The notes under the pieces are model-generated. The model saw only the letters and a program-made list of their open reading frames with translations, was not told the DNA's origin and made no database searches. A program made the position numbers and the translations under genes. From Collinsella sp. TM09-10AT (GTDB lineage: Bacteria; Actinomycetota; Coriobacteriia; Coriobacteriales; Coriobacteriaceae), in contig NZ_QSOP01000007.1 in assembly GCF_003436275.1 (NCBI RefSeq), forward strand, positions 32,381 to 96,380: a stretch of DNA of 64,000 nucleotides, given 5' to 3'. Of this stretch, positions 29,227 through 37,694 are shown one piece after another; positions within the stretch are counted from its first letter, which is position 1; every line of letters starts with the position of its first letter.

Positions 29227-29916
29227 ATGTCCCAGACCGCCGCCCCCAACGTTGCTTTTATTTTCGATTGCGACGGCACACTGGTTAATAGCACCCCCGT
29301 TTGGGCCTATGCCCAGCCCGAGTTATTGCACCGCTACGGAATTGACGTGACGGTCGACGATTTTGCCCAGTTTGAGCATCTTTCGCTGGAGGACGAATGC
29401 CAGGCCTACCACGACACGTGGGGTATTAGCGCAAATGGCGAGGAGCTCTATCTCGAGCTGAGTGACATTCTGATCGATGGCTACTCCAAGGTGCCGCCGC
29501 GCGAGGGGCTTCTGGCATTTTTGGAGCAGGCGAAGGCGGTGGGCATTGCCATGTGCGTCGCCACGTCCACGCCGGCCGAGCTGGTTAAGTCTGCACTTGC
29601 GGGAGCCGGGCTCGATGCCTACATGGAGTTTGTGACCACCACCGGCGAGGCAGGACGCTCCAAGCAGTTCCCCGATGTGTATGAGCTCGCGCTGCGCCGC
29701 CTGGAGGAGCGCCATAGGCACAAGTTTGAGCGCGCATGGGTGTTTGAGGACGCCGTTTTTGGCCTTAAGAGCTCTGGCGCCGCGGGCTTTAAGCGTGTAG
29801 GTATCTATGACCCGCACGGCCGCATGAAGCGCGACGACGTGCGCGCCAACTGCGATATCTTTATCGATAGTTATGAGGACCTGGATCTGGCCCGCGTGCT
29901 TTCGTTTGAGGGATAG
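29227..29916 (+). CDS. HAD-superfamily phosphatase, beta-phosphoglucomutase-like
   Basis: Cytosolic HAD hydrolase of 229 residues. Motif I is FDCDGTLVNS near residue 14 (nucleophile and acid Asp), motif II is ATSTPAEL near 115, a motif III lysine is near SKQFPDVY and motif IV is FEDAVFGLKSS near 172. A helical cap between motifs I and II places it in the beta-phosphoglucomutase/phosphatase subfamily; substrate unknown. The ATG at 29227 (MSQTAAP) has AAAGG 8 nt upstream, better than the in-frame start at 29206. It is divergent from glgB across the GGTAAAAC region and so may share its regulation. Confidence 0.87.
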   Translation: MSQTAAPNVAFIFDCDGTLVNSTPVWAYAQPELLHRYGIDVTVDDFAQFEHLSLEDECQAYHDTWGISANGEELYLELSDILIDGYSKVPPREGLLAFLEQAKAVGIAMCVATSTPAELVKSALAGAGLDAYMEFVTTTGEAGRSKQFPDVYELALRRLEERHRHKFERAWVFEDAVFGLKSSGAAGFKRVGIYDPHGRMKRDDVRANCDIFIDSYEDLDLARVLSFEG

Positions 29917-29925
29917 GCGAGAGCT

Positions 29926-30567
29926 GTGGCTTGTAAGGTATTAGTGGTCTGTGGCTCGTCCGTGGTGGCGAGCGCGGATCTGTTGCGTAGACTAGCAGGG
30001 GAGTGCGACCACGTTGTCGCCGTGGACCGCGGTCTCGATGCGCTGTTGGGCGCGGGGCTGGGCTGCGACGTGTATGTGGGGGATGCCGACACGGTGAGTG
30101 ATGCGGGTCGCGCACTAGTCGATGCCGCTACCGACTTTGAGGTTGAGCGCCACGACCCCTACAAGGACTATACGGATCTGGCGCTGGCGCTCGATTCCGT
30201 CCGCCGTCGCTGGCCGGGTGCCGAAGTGGTTGCGACCTGCGCTACGGGCGGCCGCCCGGACATGGCGCTTTCCGTACTGGGCCTGCTAGCAGGCTACGAT
30301 GACGCCCCAGTCTGGATTGTCGAGGACAAGGTGGTCGCCCGCATCCTTCGCGCAGGCGAATCGTGGATCATCGAAGACCACGAGGGCAAGACGTTCTCCA
30401 TCATCGCCCTTGCCCCAGAAACGGTAGTAAGCGAACACGGTCTAGAATGGGAACTAGACCACGCCCCCCTGGGACTACTAGCAGACACGGGCATCAGCAA
30501 CGTCGTCAGGGGTACGGCCAAGATCCAAGTCCATGCCGGCACCGCCATCGCTTACCTAGATCAATAG
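29926..30567 (+). CDS. Thiamine diphosphokinase
   Basis: Converts thiamine to thiamine diphosphate with ATP. 213 residues, family size. Key motifs: VAVDRGLDALL near 31, VGDADTVSD near 51 (acidic metal-binding Asp), the KDYTDLALAL motif near 80 and TGGRPDMALSVL near 105 (the usual GGRxDH, here GGRPDM, with Met in place of His). The start is a GTG at 29926, 9 bp after the HAD gene stop, with a weak purine-rich stretch upstream. Probably co-transcribed with the HAD gene. The C-terminal thiamine-binding beta domain is complete. Confidence 0.85.
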   Translation: MACKVLVVCGSSVVASADLLRRLAGECDHVVAVDRGLDALLGAGLGCDVYVGDADTVSDAGRALVDAATDFEVERHDPYKDYTDLALALDSVRRRWPGAEVVATCATGGRPDMALSVLGLLAGYDDAPVWIVEDKVVARILRAGESWIIEDHEGKTFSIIALAPETVVSEHGLEWELDHAPLGLLADTGISNVVRGTAKIQVHAGTAIAYLDQ

Positions 30568-30637
30568 GCACTTAAAGTCTGACCCAAAAAAGTCCTTGCA
30601 CGTCGCGCCAACTTCCCCTATAGTATCTCCTCGTCAC

Positions 30638-30713
30638 GGGGGCGTAGCTCAGCTGGGAGAGCGCTTGACTGGCAGTCAAGAGGTCAGGGGTTCGATCCCC
30701 CTCGTCTCCACCA
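30638..30713 (+). tRNA. tRNA-Ala(GGC)
   Basis: 76-nt cloverleaf. The acceptor GGGGGCG pairs with CGTCTCC with two G-U pairs including G3-U70, the alanine identity element. D arm GCTCAGCTGGGAGAGC, anticodon stem CTTGA/TCAAG with loop CTGGCAG (anticodon GGC at 30671-30673), T arm AGGGG TTCGATC CCCCT, and an encoded CCA end. No variable-arm oddity and no integrase nearby. Confidence 0.97.
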
Positions 30714-30727
30714 TCGTGAATGCAAAG

Positions 30728-30754
30728 GCCTTCGGTATACCGAAGGCTTTTTTT
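30728..30754 (+). terminator. Intrinsic terminator after tRNA-Ala
   Basis: GCCTTCGG TATA CCGAAGGC (30728-30747) followed by a run of seven T. It starts 15 nt after the tRNA CCA end. Confidence 0.93.
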
Positions 30755-31495
30755 GTCGAAATATCTCGGGTCACAAACCCCTCCGACGCCAACAAAAAGT
30801 TGCACAATTTATTTCACATGTCTGTACATAGTTTGTTATCCAAACGCAATTACCAGTGCAGCTCGCTTCTCCATTTGGGCTTCAGGAACGCTCCCAATTA
30901 TTGCCAGCACCCCAATAACCTGCGTCAACGTGAACAACATCCCAAAACAAACCCCTTGAGCACGTCAAATGAACGATATGTTGTCCAACGCAGCCCAAAT
31001 CAGTTTCACTAACAGCTTGTGCTAGGATAACTAACGTACATGAGTTCAACTGTGCTCACGGCTCCAGCAGGCCGCATAGCACAGGGTCGATCAGCATCCG
31101 GCCGTAACGGCGGTGCCAGAAACACCATGAGCTCCAATATCGATTGCCATGCGCGATTTTGCACTTGTTTTTGCGGCTATTTATAAGTTCGCTTTCGGCA
31201 GTGTAATTGGTTGTTTTGGCAAACCACAGCAGTCCTTCAGCTGTTTGCGTGCGGTCCAGTTTTGTACCCGCTTGACTGGTTCGCACGCAGCCAGCTGGAG
31301 ACGCGGTCATTTTGCGATACACGTCCGCGTTTCTAGCAACTGCGCTTATACATACCGTTCACGGTGGGGCAGAGCCACGTGCTTGTCTGACTGGGCTCAG
31401 GGTTTGAATATGGAGCGCCTTCGCGCACAAGCGCCCTGGCGAAGCCATATCCAAATCACGTGAGCCATACGTAAGACAGCAAGGGGGTGGAGCTC
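30755..31495 (+). other. Long gene-free leader upstream of the exopolysaccharide locus
   Basis: About 740 bp without a convincing gene between the tRNA terminator and the NusG-family gene. It contains a bulged hairpin with CTGTGC (31050-31055) / GCACAG (31079-31084) and inner CGGC/GCCG pairing. Such long leaders are common ahead of polysaccharide operons under processive antitermination. The promoter could not be fixed; a TAGGAT box near 31023 lacks a good -35. Short ORFs here show no recognisable family. Confidence 0.45.
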
Positions 31496-32041
31496 GTGTG
31501 GTATGTAATTCAGGTCATTAACGGTCGCGAAGACGTAATGCGCGAGCGCATTGAGCGCATGGTGCCGGCTGTCGCCATGCAGGAGCTCTTTTATCCCCAA
31601 TTTCAAACCGAGATTAAAGTTCACGGCGAATGGGTCAATACGACCAAGCCGCTCTTTCCCGGTTATCTTATCTGCGATACGGCAGATCCCCGCACCGTGC
31701 AACAGTATCTGATGCGCATGGACGACTTTGCCCGGGTGCTTTCCCAAGACGGTCAGTTTGTGCTGCTGGCAAAAGAAGAGGTTCAGCTTATTGGCGGCTT
31801 TACGCATAGGGGAGACCGCATAGTGCCCATGAGCGAGGCCTTAAAAGACGGCGACCAAGTCGTAGTGACGGCAGGTCCGCTGCTGGGCCACGAAGGCCTT
31901 ATCAAAACCATTAATAGACGCAAGAGCACTGCTTATCTGGAGCTCAACCTGTGCGGCCGACGCGTAACTACGCGCGTTGGCCTTGCCGTGCTTTCGGCCG
32001 AGCAGCGCGTCATGCGCAACTTTAAAAAGGCAATCGCCTAA
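31496..32041 (+). CDS. NusG-family processive antiterminator, LoaP/RfaH-like
   Basis: Specialised NusG paralogue of 181 residues that should bind RNA polymerase and allow read-through of the downstream polysaccharide operon. The N-terminal NGN domain begins WYVIQVINGRED and has the LFPGYLICDT core. A C-terminal KOW domain follows at about 118-175 (LKDGDQVVVTAGPLLGHEG). The start is taken as the GTG at 31496 (MWYVIQV) because AGGGGG ends 8 nt before it; a GTG three codons earlier overlaps that sequence. Its place as first gene of an exopolysaccharide locus fits LoaP, which acts on long biosynthetic operons (family knowledge). Housekeeping NusG is not in the window. Confidence 0.88.
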   Translation: MWYVIQVINGREDVMRERIERMVPAVAMQELFYPQFQTEIKVHGEWVNTTKPLFPGYLICDTADPRTVQQYLMRMDDFARVLSQDGQFVLLAKEEVQLIGGFTHRGDRIVPMSEALKDGDQVVVTAGPLLGHEGLIKTINRRKSTAYLELNLCGRRVTTRVGLAVLSAEQRVMRNFKKAIA

Positions 32042-32095
32042 ATGCAGGCGACTGTTTAACGGGACAGGGAGGATCCCCGGGGCGGGGACGCAGGT

Positions 32096-32809
32096 TTGAA
32101 GGAAATAGTGGGAGATAAAACTGAATATGCCGGTGTTGCAGTCGTGAAGCCAGACTCGGTTGCTTTAGAGATAAAGCCAAGCGGTACATTGGCTTATCGA
32201 TTTTTAAAACGACTTTTCGATCTTGTATTCAGCCTTTGCGTGAGTGTGGTGCTGATTATTCCCATCACGATTGTGTGCGCACTCATTTGTCTTGAGTCTT
32301 CTGGAAGCCCTGTGTATGCACAGGAGCGTGTTGGCATGCACGGAAAGACTATCAAGATCCTTAAGCTCCGCAGCATGGTCGCCGATGCGGGCGACGTGCA
32401 GAAATATCTGAGCCCTGAGCAGCTTCATCAGTGGGAAGTCGAACGCAAGGTCGACGATGACCCCCGCATTACCAAAGTCGGGAGCTTCATTCGCAAGTGT
32501 TCGATTGACGAGATGCCGCAGTTTCTCAACGTGCTGAACGGTGATCTTTCCGTCATTGGTCCGCGACCTATTACAAGAGATGAGCTGGAGCAGCACTTTT
32601 CCGACGAGGAGAAGGCCGTGTTGCTCTCTGTCCAGCCCGGCATTACGGGCCTGTGGCAGGCCACCGACCGTAACGCTGCAACGTTCGAGAGCGGCTTGCG
32701 CCAGAAGATTGAGCTTCATTACGTGCGGAACAGGTGTTTCAGCATTGACTGGAAATGCTTTACCGGCACTTTCGGTGCAATGTTTGGGAAGGGAGCTACA
32801 GGTAAATGA
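32096..32809 (+). CDS. Undecaprenyl-phosphate sugar phosphotransferase (initiating transferase)
   Basis: Bacterial sugar transferase (WcaJ/PglC-type core) of 237 residues that loads the first sugar-1-phosphate onto undecaprenyl phosphate. One membrane segment at about 40-65 (LVFSLCVSVVLIIPITIV) precedes the catalytic domain with YAQERVGMHGK, FKIxKLRSM-type IKILKLRSM, the PRITKVGSFIRK block and QFLNVLNGDLSVIGPRP. There is no long N-terminal multi-helix domain, so it is the short single-span form. The start is uncertain: a TTG at 32096 or a GTG at 32108 (AGGA 4 nt upstream). It overlaps the next gene by ATGA. Confidence 0.9.
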   Translation: MKEIVGDKTEYAGVAVVKPDSVALEIKPSGTLAYRFLKRLFDLVFSLCVSVVLIIPITIVCALICLESSGSPVYAQERVGMHGKTIKILKLRSMVADAGDVQKYLSPEQLHQWEVERKVDDDPRITKVGSFIRKCSIDEMPQFLNVLNGDLSVIGPRPITRDELEQHFSDEEKAVLLSVQPGITGLWQATDRNAATFESGLRQKIELHYVRNRCFSIDWKCFTGTFGAMFGKGATGK

Positions 32810-34026
32810 GGATTCTCTACTTCACTCAATTTTTTAGTCCAGAGAATATTGCTGCCGCCTTCAGAGCCAAGGATCACTCTGATATTTGGTCAGATTCTGG
32901 CCATGACGTTACTGTTTTTACGGGTTGGCCTAATTATCCCACAGGAAGACTCTATGACGGTTATGACATGGTTCCCCTGCGAGAAGAACGAATGGGGCGT
33001 ATTCGCGTCTTTCGTTCAGCGTCAAAGATTCAGCCTAACACTAGCTTTAAGAAGCGAATCGAGTCTGGAATTAGCTTCATCCTGGGCGGGCTCAAAAACC
33101 TACGTACTGGATCTCCGGTTGGCACGGATTATGACGTGGTTCTTGTCACAAGCGGCACGGTATTCTCCGCTTGGCTTGGTGTGCATTATGCCAAGAAGCA
33201 TCGCCTTCCTCTGGTCATCGAGTTTCGCGATCTGACCTACAAGCAGATGATGGCGACGGGGAACAAGGGCGCGAAGGCTGCTGCTATGAAGGCGCTTGAG
33301 CTTTCCTTCTGTAGAGTCGCCGATCACGTGGTTGTACTTACCGACGGCTTCAAGAAAAACCTTTCTGCGGAAGGCGTCTCTTCGGAAATGATATCGGTCG
33401 TGCCCAATGGCGCGGATGTTGTTCCTTGTGAGCATGAATGGCATCGCCCGCTTCGCTTGGGTTACTTCGGGACCATGGGGCTGTCCCAAAACGTGCCGGA
33501 AACAGTCGAATATGTAAAGCGACTCGCGGAGAAGGGCTTTGTTTCAAGCTATGAGTTGATTGGCGAGGGTGCAGCCCGTGCTGAGATCGAGCGAATGATG
33601 GATGCTGGCAAGCTCGACTTTCTCGGCTTGGAGCACGGCATTCCCATGTCGGAGCTCGAGGCACGGTATGCGAGAGTCGACATGACCGTAGTTTCTCTCC
33701 AAAAAAGTGATCAATTCGCGGGAACCATCCCATCAAAGATATTCCAGTCATTCGCGCGCGGCGTCCCCGTGTTGTTCATCGGACCCGAAGGAGATGCGTC
33801 CGAACTCGTGCGCAGAAGCGGTGCGGGCGTAGTCCTGTGCGACTCGGCCGAGGAAGACATTCGCCATTTGGTGGGTTTCGCCTCGAAAGAAGACCTTGTT
33901 GACGAGCTTAACCGAATGAGCAAATCCGCCGTCGAATTCATGGCACGCGAGTTCTCGCGAAAGATCATGGCTGAAAAGATGACCCGCATCCTGTCCGATG
34001 CCGTCAAACAAGGTTCAAGAAACTGA
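32806..34026 (+). CDS. Glycosyltransferase family 4, WbuB-like
   Basis: GT-B glycosyltransferase of 406 residues. The N-terminus MRILYFTQFFSPENIAAAFR and the FTGWPNYPTGRLYDGY block are those of WbuB-type transferases, which add an N-acetyl-aminosugar early in repeat-unit assembly. The C-terminal nucleotide-sugar domain holds VPNGADVV, FAGTIPSKIFQSFARGVPVL and the following FIGPEGD. It overlaps the initiating transferase gene (ATGA) and is followed after 12 bp by wecC, so it is translated as part of the operon. Probably works on the cytoplasmic membrane face. Confidence 0.87.
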   Translation: MRILYFTQFFSPENIAAAFRAKDHSDIWSDSGHDVTVFTGWPNYPTGRLYDGYDMVPLREERMGRIRVFRSASKIQPNTSFKKRIESGISFILGGLKNLRTGSPVGTDYDVVLVTSGTVFSAWLGVHYAKKHRLPLVIEFRDLTYKQMMATGNKGAKAAAMKALELSFCRVADHVVVLTDGFKKNLSAEGVSSEMISVVPNGADVVPCEHEWHRPLRLGYFGTMGLSQNVPETVEYVKRLAEKGFVSSYELIGEGAARAEIERMMDAGKLDFLGLEHGIPMSELEARYARVDMTVVSLQKSDQFAGTIPSKIFQSFARGVPVLFIGPEGDASELVRRSGAGVVLCDSAEEDIRHLVGFASKEDLVDELNRMSKSAVEFMAREFSRKIMAEKMTRILSDAVKQGSRN

Positions 34027-34038
34027 AAGGAAAACACT

Positions 34039-35256
34039 ATGGTTAACGTTATCGGTCTCGGCTACATCGGCCTCCCCACAGCCCTCATGATGGCTTCCCA
34101 CGGCGTGGAGGTCGTGGGCACCGACTACAACGAGGAGCTCGTCGCCACTCTCAACGCCGGCAAGACCACTTTCAAGGAGGAAGGTCTGGACGAGCTGTTC
34201 GCCGACGCCCTGGAGGCCGGCATCAAGTTCTCTACCGACTACCAGGTCTGCGACACCTACATCGTCTCGGTCCCCACGCCCTACGACAAGCTAGACAAGA
34301 AGATCGACCCGTGCTACGTCGTGGCTGCCTGCAAGACCGTCCTCGAGGTCGCGCCCGAGGGCGCCGTGCTCGTCGTCGAGTCCACCGTCTCGCCCAACAC
34401 CATCGACCGCTTCGTGCGCCCGCTGCTCACAGAGGCCGGCCGCGGGGACGTCAGGCTCGTCCACGCCCCCGAGCGCATCATCCCGGGCAACATGGTCTAC
34501 GAGCTGCTGCACAACAACCGCACCATCGGCGCCGACGACCCCGAGGTGGGCGAGGCCGTGGCCAAGGTCTACGCCAGCTTCTGCCAGGGCGAGATCTCCG
34601 TCACCGACATCCGCACCGCCGAGATGACCAAGGTCGTCAAGAACACCTTCCGCGCGGTGAACATCGCCTTCTCCAACGAGCTCGCCAAGATCTGCCGCAT
34701 CGGCGGCATGGACGTCGCCGAGGTCATCCGCATCGCCAACAAGCACCCGCGCGTGAACATCCTCAACCCCGGCCCGGGCGTCGGCGGCCACTGCATCCCG
34801 GTCGACCCGTGGTTCCTGGTCGGCGACTACCCCGAGACGGCCAACTTCATCCGCCTCGCCCTTCAGACCAACGCCTCCATGCCCGAGTACGTCATGCACC
34901 GGGCCCACGAGGTCATGGCGGATCATGGCATCACCGACGCCTCGAAGGTCGGCATCTACGGCCTCACCTACAAGGAGAACGTCGACGACGTCCGCGAGTC
35001 CCCGACGCTGCAGATGCTCGAGTCCATGTCCGAGCACCTCTGCGCCGGCTCCGTCAAGGTCTACGACCCTTGGGTCGAGCGCGACGAGGTTCCCGGCCAG
35101 GTCCATTCAATGGAGGAGTTCCTGGACGGCCTGGAGATGGTGATCGTGATGGTCGGCCACTCCCAGGTCAAGGACAACCCCGGCATCTTCGGCGACCGCG
35201 TCATCATCGACCCGCGCAACGTCTGCGGCGACGGAGAGAACGTCTACAAGCTGTAA
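34039..35256 (+). CDS. wecC: UDP-N-acetyl-D-mannosamine dehydrogenase
   Basis: Oxidises UDP-ManNAc to UDP-ManNAcA with 2 NAD+. 405 residues. The Rossmann motif GLGYIGLPTALMMA is at about 6-19, the central domain has APERIIPGN and the catalytic cysteine lies in GVGGHCIPVDP near residue 252. AAAGG precedes the ATG. Codon use is almost entirely C/G-ending, very unlike the AT-rich transferase genes that follow, so this gene is native-like or well ameliorated. With wecB next, the product UDP-ManNAcA is expected in the repeat unit. Confidence 0.93.
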   Translation: MVNVIGLGYIGLPTALMMASHGVEVVGTDYNEELVATLNAGKTTFKEEGLDELFADALEAGIKFSTDYQVCDTYIVSVPTPYDKLDKKIDPCYVVAACKTVLEVAPEGAVLVVESTVSPNTIDRFVRPLLTEAGRGDVRLVHAPERIIPGNMVYELLHNNRTIGADDPEVGEAVAKVYASFCQGEISVTDIRTAEMTKVVKNTFRAVNIAFSNELAKICRIGGMDVAEVIRIANKHPRVNILNPGPGVGGHCIPVDPWFLVGDYPETANFIRLALQTNASMPEYVMHRAHEVMADHGITDASKVGIYGLTYKENVDDVRESPTLQMLESMSEHLCAGSVKVYDPWVERDEVPGQVHSMEEFLDGLEMVIVMVGHSQVKDNPGIFGDRVIIDPRNVCGDGENVYKL

Positions 35257-35286
35257 GACCATGTGACTCTTCAGGGGGAATCCGTT

Positions 35287-36387
35287 TTGAAGAAGGTAAT
35301 GCTCGTCTTCGGCACCCGACCGGAGGCTATCAAGATGTGCCCGCTCGCCAACGAGCTGAAGGCGCGCAGGGATGAGTTCGAGACCGTCGTGACTGTGACC
35401 GGTCAGCACCGCGAGATGCTCGACCAGGTGCTGCGCGTCTTCGGCGTGATCCCAGACCACGACTTGGCGATCATGAAGCCGGGCCAGACGCTGTTCGACG
35501 TGACGTGCGACGTGCTGCTCAAGCTCAAGGCGATCCTCGAGGACGAGAGGCCCGACGTGGTCCTGGTCCACGGCGACACCACGACCAGCTTCGCCGCGGC
35601 GCTCGCGAGCTTCTACCTGCAGATCCCCGTGGGGCACGTCGAGGCCGGGCTGCGCACGCACGACATCTACAGCCCCTGGCCGGAGGAGTTCAACCGCCAG
35701 GCGGTCGATATCGTGAGCGAGTACTACTTCGCCCCCACTGAGGCCAGCAAGAAGAACCTTCTGGACGAGGGCAAGCCGGAGTCGAAGATCTGGGTCACCG
35801 GCAACACGGGAATCGACGCCCTTCGCACCACCGTTCGCGATGGCTATACCCACCCCGAGCTCGAGTGGGCGGAGGGCTCCCGCCTCATCCTCATCACGGC
35901 GCACCGCCGCGAGAACCTGGGCGAGCCCATGCACCGCATGTTCCGCGCCATCCGCCGCGTGATGGAGGAGCATCCCGACACCAAGGCTATCTACCCCATC
36001 CACATGAACCCGCTCGTCCGCAAGGCGGCGCACGAGGAGCTGGACGGCTTCGACAGACTCCACATCATCGACCCGCTCGAGGTTCTCGACTTCCACAACT
36101 TCATGGCCGCGAGCCACCTCATCCTGACAGACTCGGGCGGCATCCAGGAGGAGGCCCCGAGCCTGGGCAAGCCGGTGCTCGTTATGCGAGACACCACCGA
36201 GCGCCCCGAGGGCGTTGCCGCCGGCACGTTGAAGCTTGTCGGCACCGAGGAGGATGTGATTTATCGCGAGTTCAGCCGCCTGCTTTCAGACGAGGGGGAG
36301 TACGAGGCTATGAGTCACGCCTCAAATCCTTACGGCGATGGGCATGCGTGCGAACGAATCGCCAATGTGCTGGTGAGAAATTGCTAG
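35287..36387 (+). CDS. wecB: UDP-N-acetylglucosamine 2-epimerase (non-hydrolysing)
   Basis: Interconverts UDP-GlcNAc and UDP-ManNAc, feeding WecC. 366 residues. Motifs: FGTRPEAIKMCPL at the N-terminus, VHGDTTTSFAAAL near 90, HVEAGLRTHD near 113 and TDSGGIQEEAPSLGKPVL near 280. The start is a TTG at 35287 (KKVMLVFGTRPEA) with AGGGGGAA 6 nt upstream; a farther in-frame ATG at 35263 overlaps that site. Base composition is GC-rich until about 36240 and then drops within the last 45 codons, close to the junction with the AT-rich cassette. Confidence 0.92.
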   Translation: MKKVMLVFGTRPEAIKMCPLANELKARRDEFETVVTVTGQHREMLDQVLRVFGVIPDHDLAIMKPGQTLFDVTCDVLLKLKAILEDERPDVVLVHGDTTTSFAAALASFYLQIPVGHVEAGLRTHDIYSPWPEEFNRQAVDIVSEYYFAPTEASKKNLLDEGKPESKIWVTGNTGIDALRTTVRDGYTHPELEWAEGSRLILITAHRRENLGEPMHRMFRAIRRVMEEHPDTKAIYPIHMNPLVRKAAHEELDGFDRLHIIDPLEVLDFHNFMAASHLILTDSGGIQEEAPSLGKPVLVMRDTTERPEGVAAGTLKLVGTEEDVIYREFSRLLSDEGEYEAMSHASNPYGDGHACERIANVLVRNC

Positions 36388-36413
36388 TACCTTGTAATAA
36401 AGATTATGGCTCG

Positions 36414-37694
36414 TTGAAAGGCAATACGCTATTAATGCTCACCAAGCATTTTCCCTTTAACGACGGCGCCACTCCAGCAGAGTCATATCTTGAAACAGAA
36501 ATAAAATTCATAGCGCCTTATTTTGCTTCAGTGGTAATTGTTGCTACAGAAGCGTCTTCATCCGCAGCGCAGATCCAGGATACTCCTGAAAATGTTATAT
36601 CGCTTGCTCTCGGATTCCCTCAGACTCTTATCGAAAAATGCTTCTGTTTGATTGAGGGGCTTTTCAGCTTGAGGCTTAAGCCGATTGCTGCCGATGCCGT
36701 CAAAACTGACACTTTGTTTTCAGTTGATCAACATCTTTTCCAACGGTATTACGTTGGAAAAGCTTTTAGAAAATGGAAGGCACTGAAGGACCAGCTTGAG
36801 CTTCGTGAAATCATTCCAACCAACGTTTATAGCTTCTGGTTTCACGATACTGCACTCATTGCCTGCTGGTTAAAGCAAAAGTATTCATGTCGGTCGGCAA
36901 TAGCTCGTGCACACAGATATGACCTCTACCACGACCGTACACGCTGCAATTATCTTCCATGTAGGTATTATCAACTTTCTTGCTTGGATACTGTAATTCC
37001 GTGCTCCGAGGATGGAACTTTGTATCTTAAGAAAACATATCCTGACTTTAGCGAGAAGATTAGGACAGGTTATTTAGGGACCTGCTGGCTCCCCGATATG
37101 TCCAGAGAAAATAGAGGTGCTTCTTTCAAAATAGTATCCTGCTCTGCTGTAACCGATGTCAAGCGTGTGTCCTTGCTTGCTAAGGCGTTAACGTTGCTTG
37201 ACGCAAGGGGTTTTGAGATTGAATGGACTCATTTCGGCGATGGGCCGAAATTGGCTGAAGTCAAAGAAATCGCAAAGCAATTTAACAAAATAAGGAGCTG
37301 TTTCGTTGGAAACATCGCAAATAAACAGCTGTTACGCGAATATCGTGAGAATCATTTCGATCTCTTCATAAATGTCTCAGCTAGCGAAGGACTGCCCATC
37401 TCAATTATGGAGGCGAGTGGCCATGGAATTCCTGTTTTGGCCACTGACGTTGGGGGTACACATGAAATTGTATCCGATGGTTTTAATGGAATTCTAATAC
37501 CCGAGGAGAGCAGTGCCGAGGATATTGCTGCTTCAATTCTGCAGTTCCTTAAAATGGATGATGAAGATTACTCCCTCATGAGGGCTGCTGCGCGCAAACA
37601 ATGGAAAACCAGATTCCAAACAAATTGCAATGCTCGAATTCTTATCGATGCGCTTTTTTCACACCAGATCTCTCTGGATGGTGAATCTCAATGA
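36414..37694 (+). CDS. Glycosyltransferase family 4
   Basis: GT-B glycosyltransferase of about 426 residues. The opening strand NTLLMLTKHFPFNDGATPAE is typical of GT4 proteins of exopolysaccharide loci. The C-terminal donor-site motif reads NVSASEGLPISIMEASGHG followed by GIPVLATDVGG. The start is uncertain: TTG at 36414 keeps the whole first strand, while ATG at 36435 would cut it. Clearly AT-richer than wecC/wecB, with many A/T-ending codons, suggesting horizontal gain. It ends in an ATGA overlap with the polymerase gene. Confidence 0.82.
   Translation: MKGNTLLMLTKHFPFNDGATPAESYLETEIKFIAPYFASVVIVATEASSSAAQIQDTPENVISLALGFPQTLIEKCFCLIEGLFSLRLKPIAADAVKTDTLFSVDQHLFQRYYVGKAFRKWKALKDQLELREIIPTNVYSFWFHDTALIACWLKQKYSCRSAIARAHRYDLYHDRTRCNYLPCRYYQLSCLDTVIPCSEDGTLYLKKTYPDFSEKIRTGYLGTCWLPDMSRENRGASFKIVSCSAVTDVKRVSLLAKALTLLDARGFEIEWTHFGDGPKLAEVKEIAKQFNKIRSCFVGNIANKQLLREYRENHFDLFINVSASEGLPISIMEASGHGIPVLATDVGGTHEIVSDGFNGILIPEESSAEDIAASILQFLKMDDEDYSLMRAAARKQWKTRFQTNCNARILIDALFSHQISLDGESQ

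Noticed and set aside
30638..30713. tRNA-Ala as an integration site for the accessory DNA
   Set aside because: No integrase, no duplicated tRNA 3' end seen downstream, and the adjacent leader/polysaccharide genes look resident.
34311..35375. Second plus-strand frame over wecC
   Set aside because: Arg/Gly/Pro-rich shift of wecC codons, without a start signal or family features.
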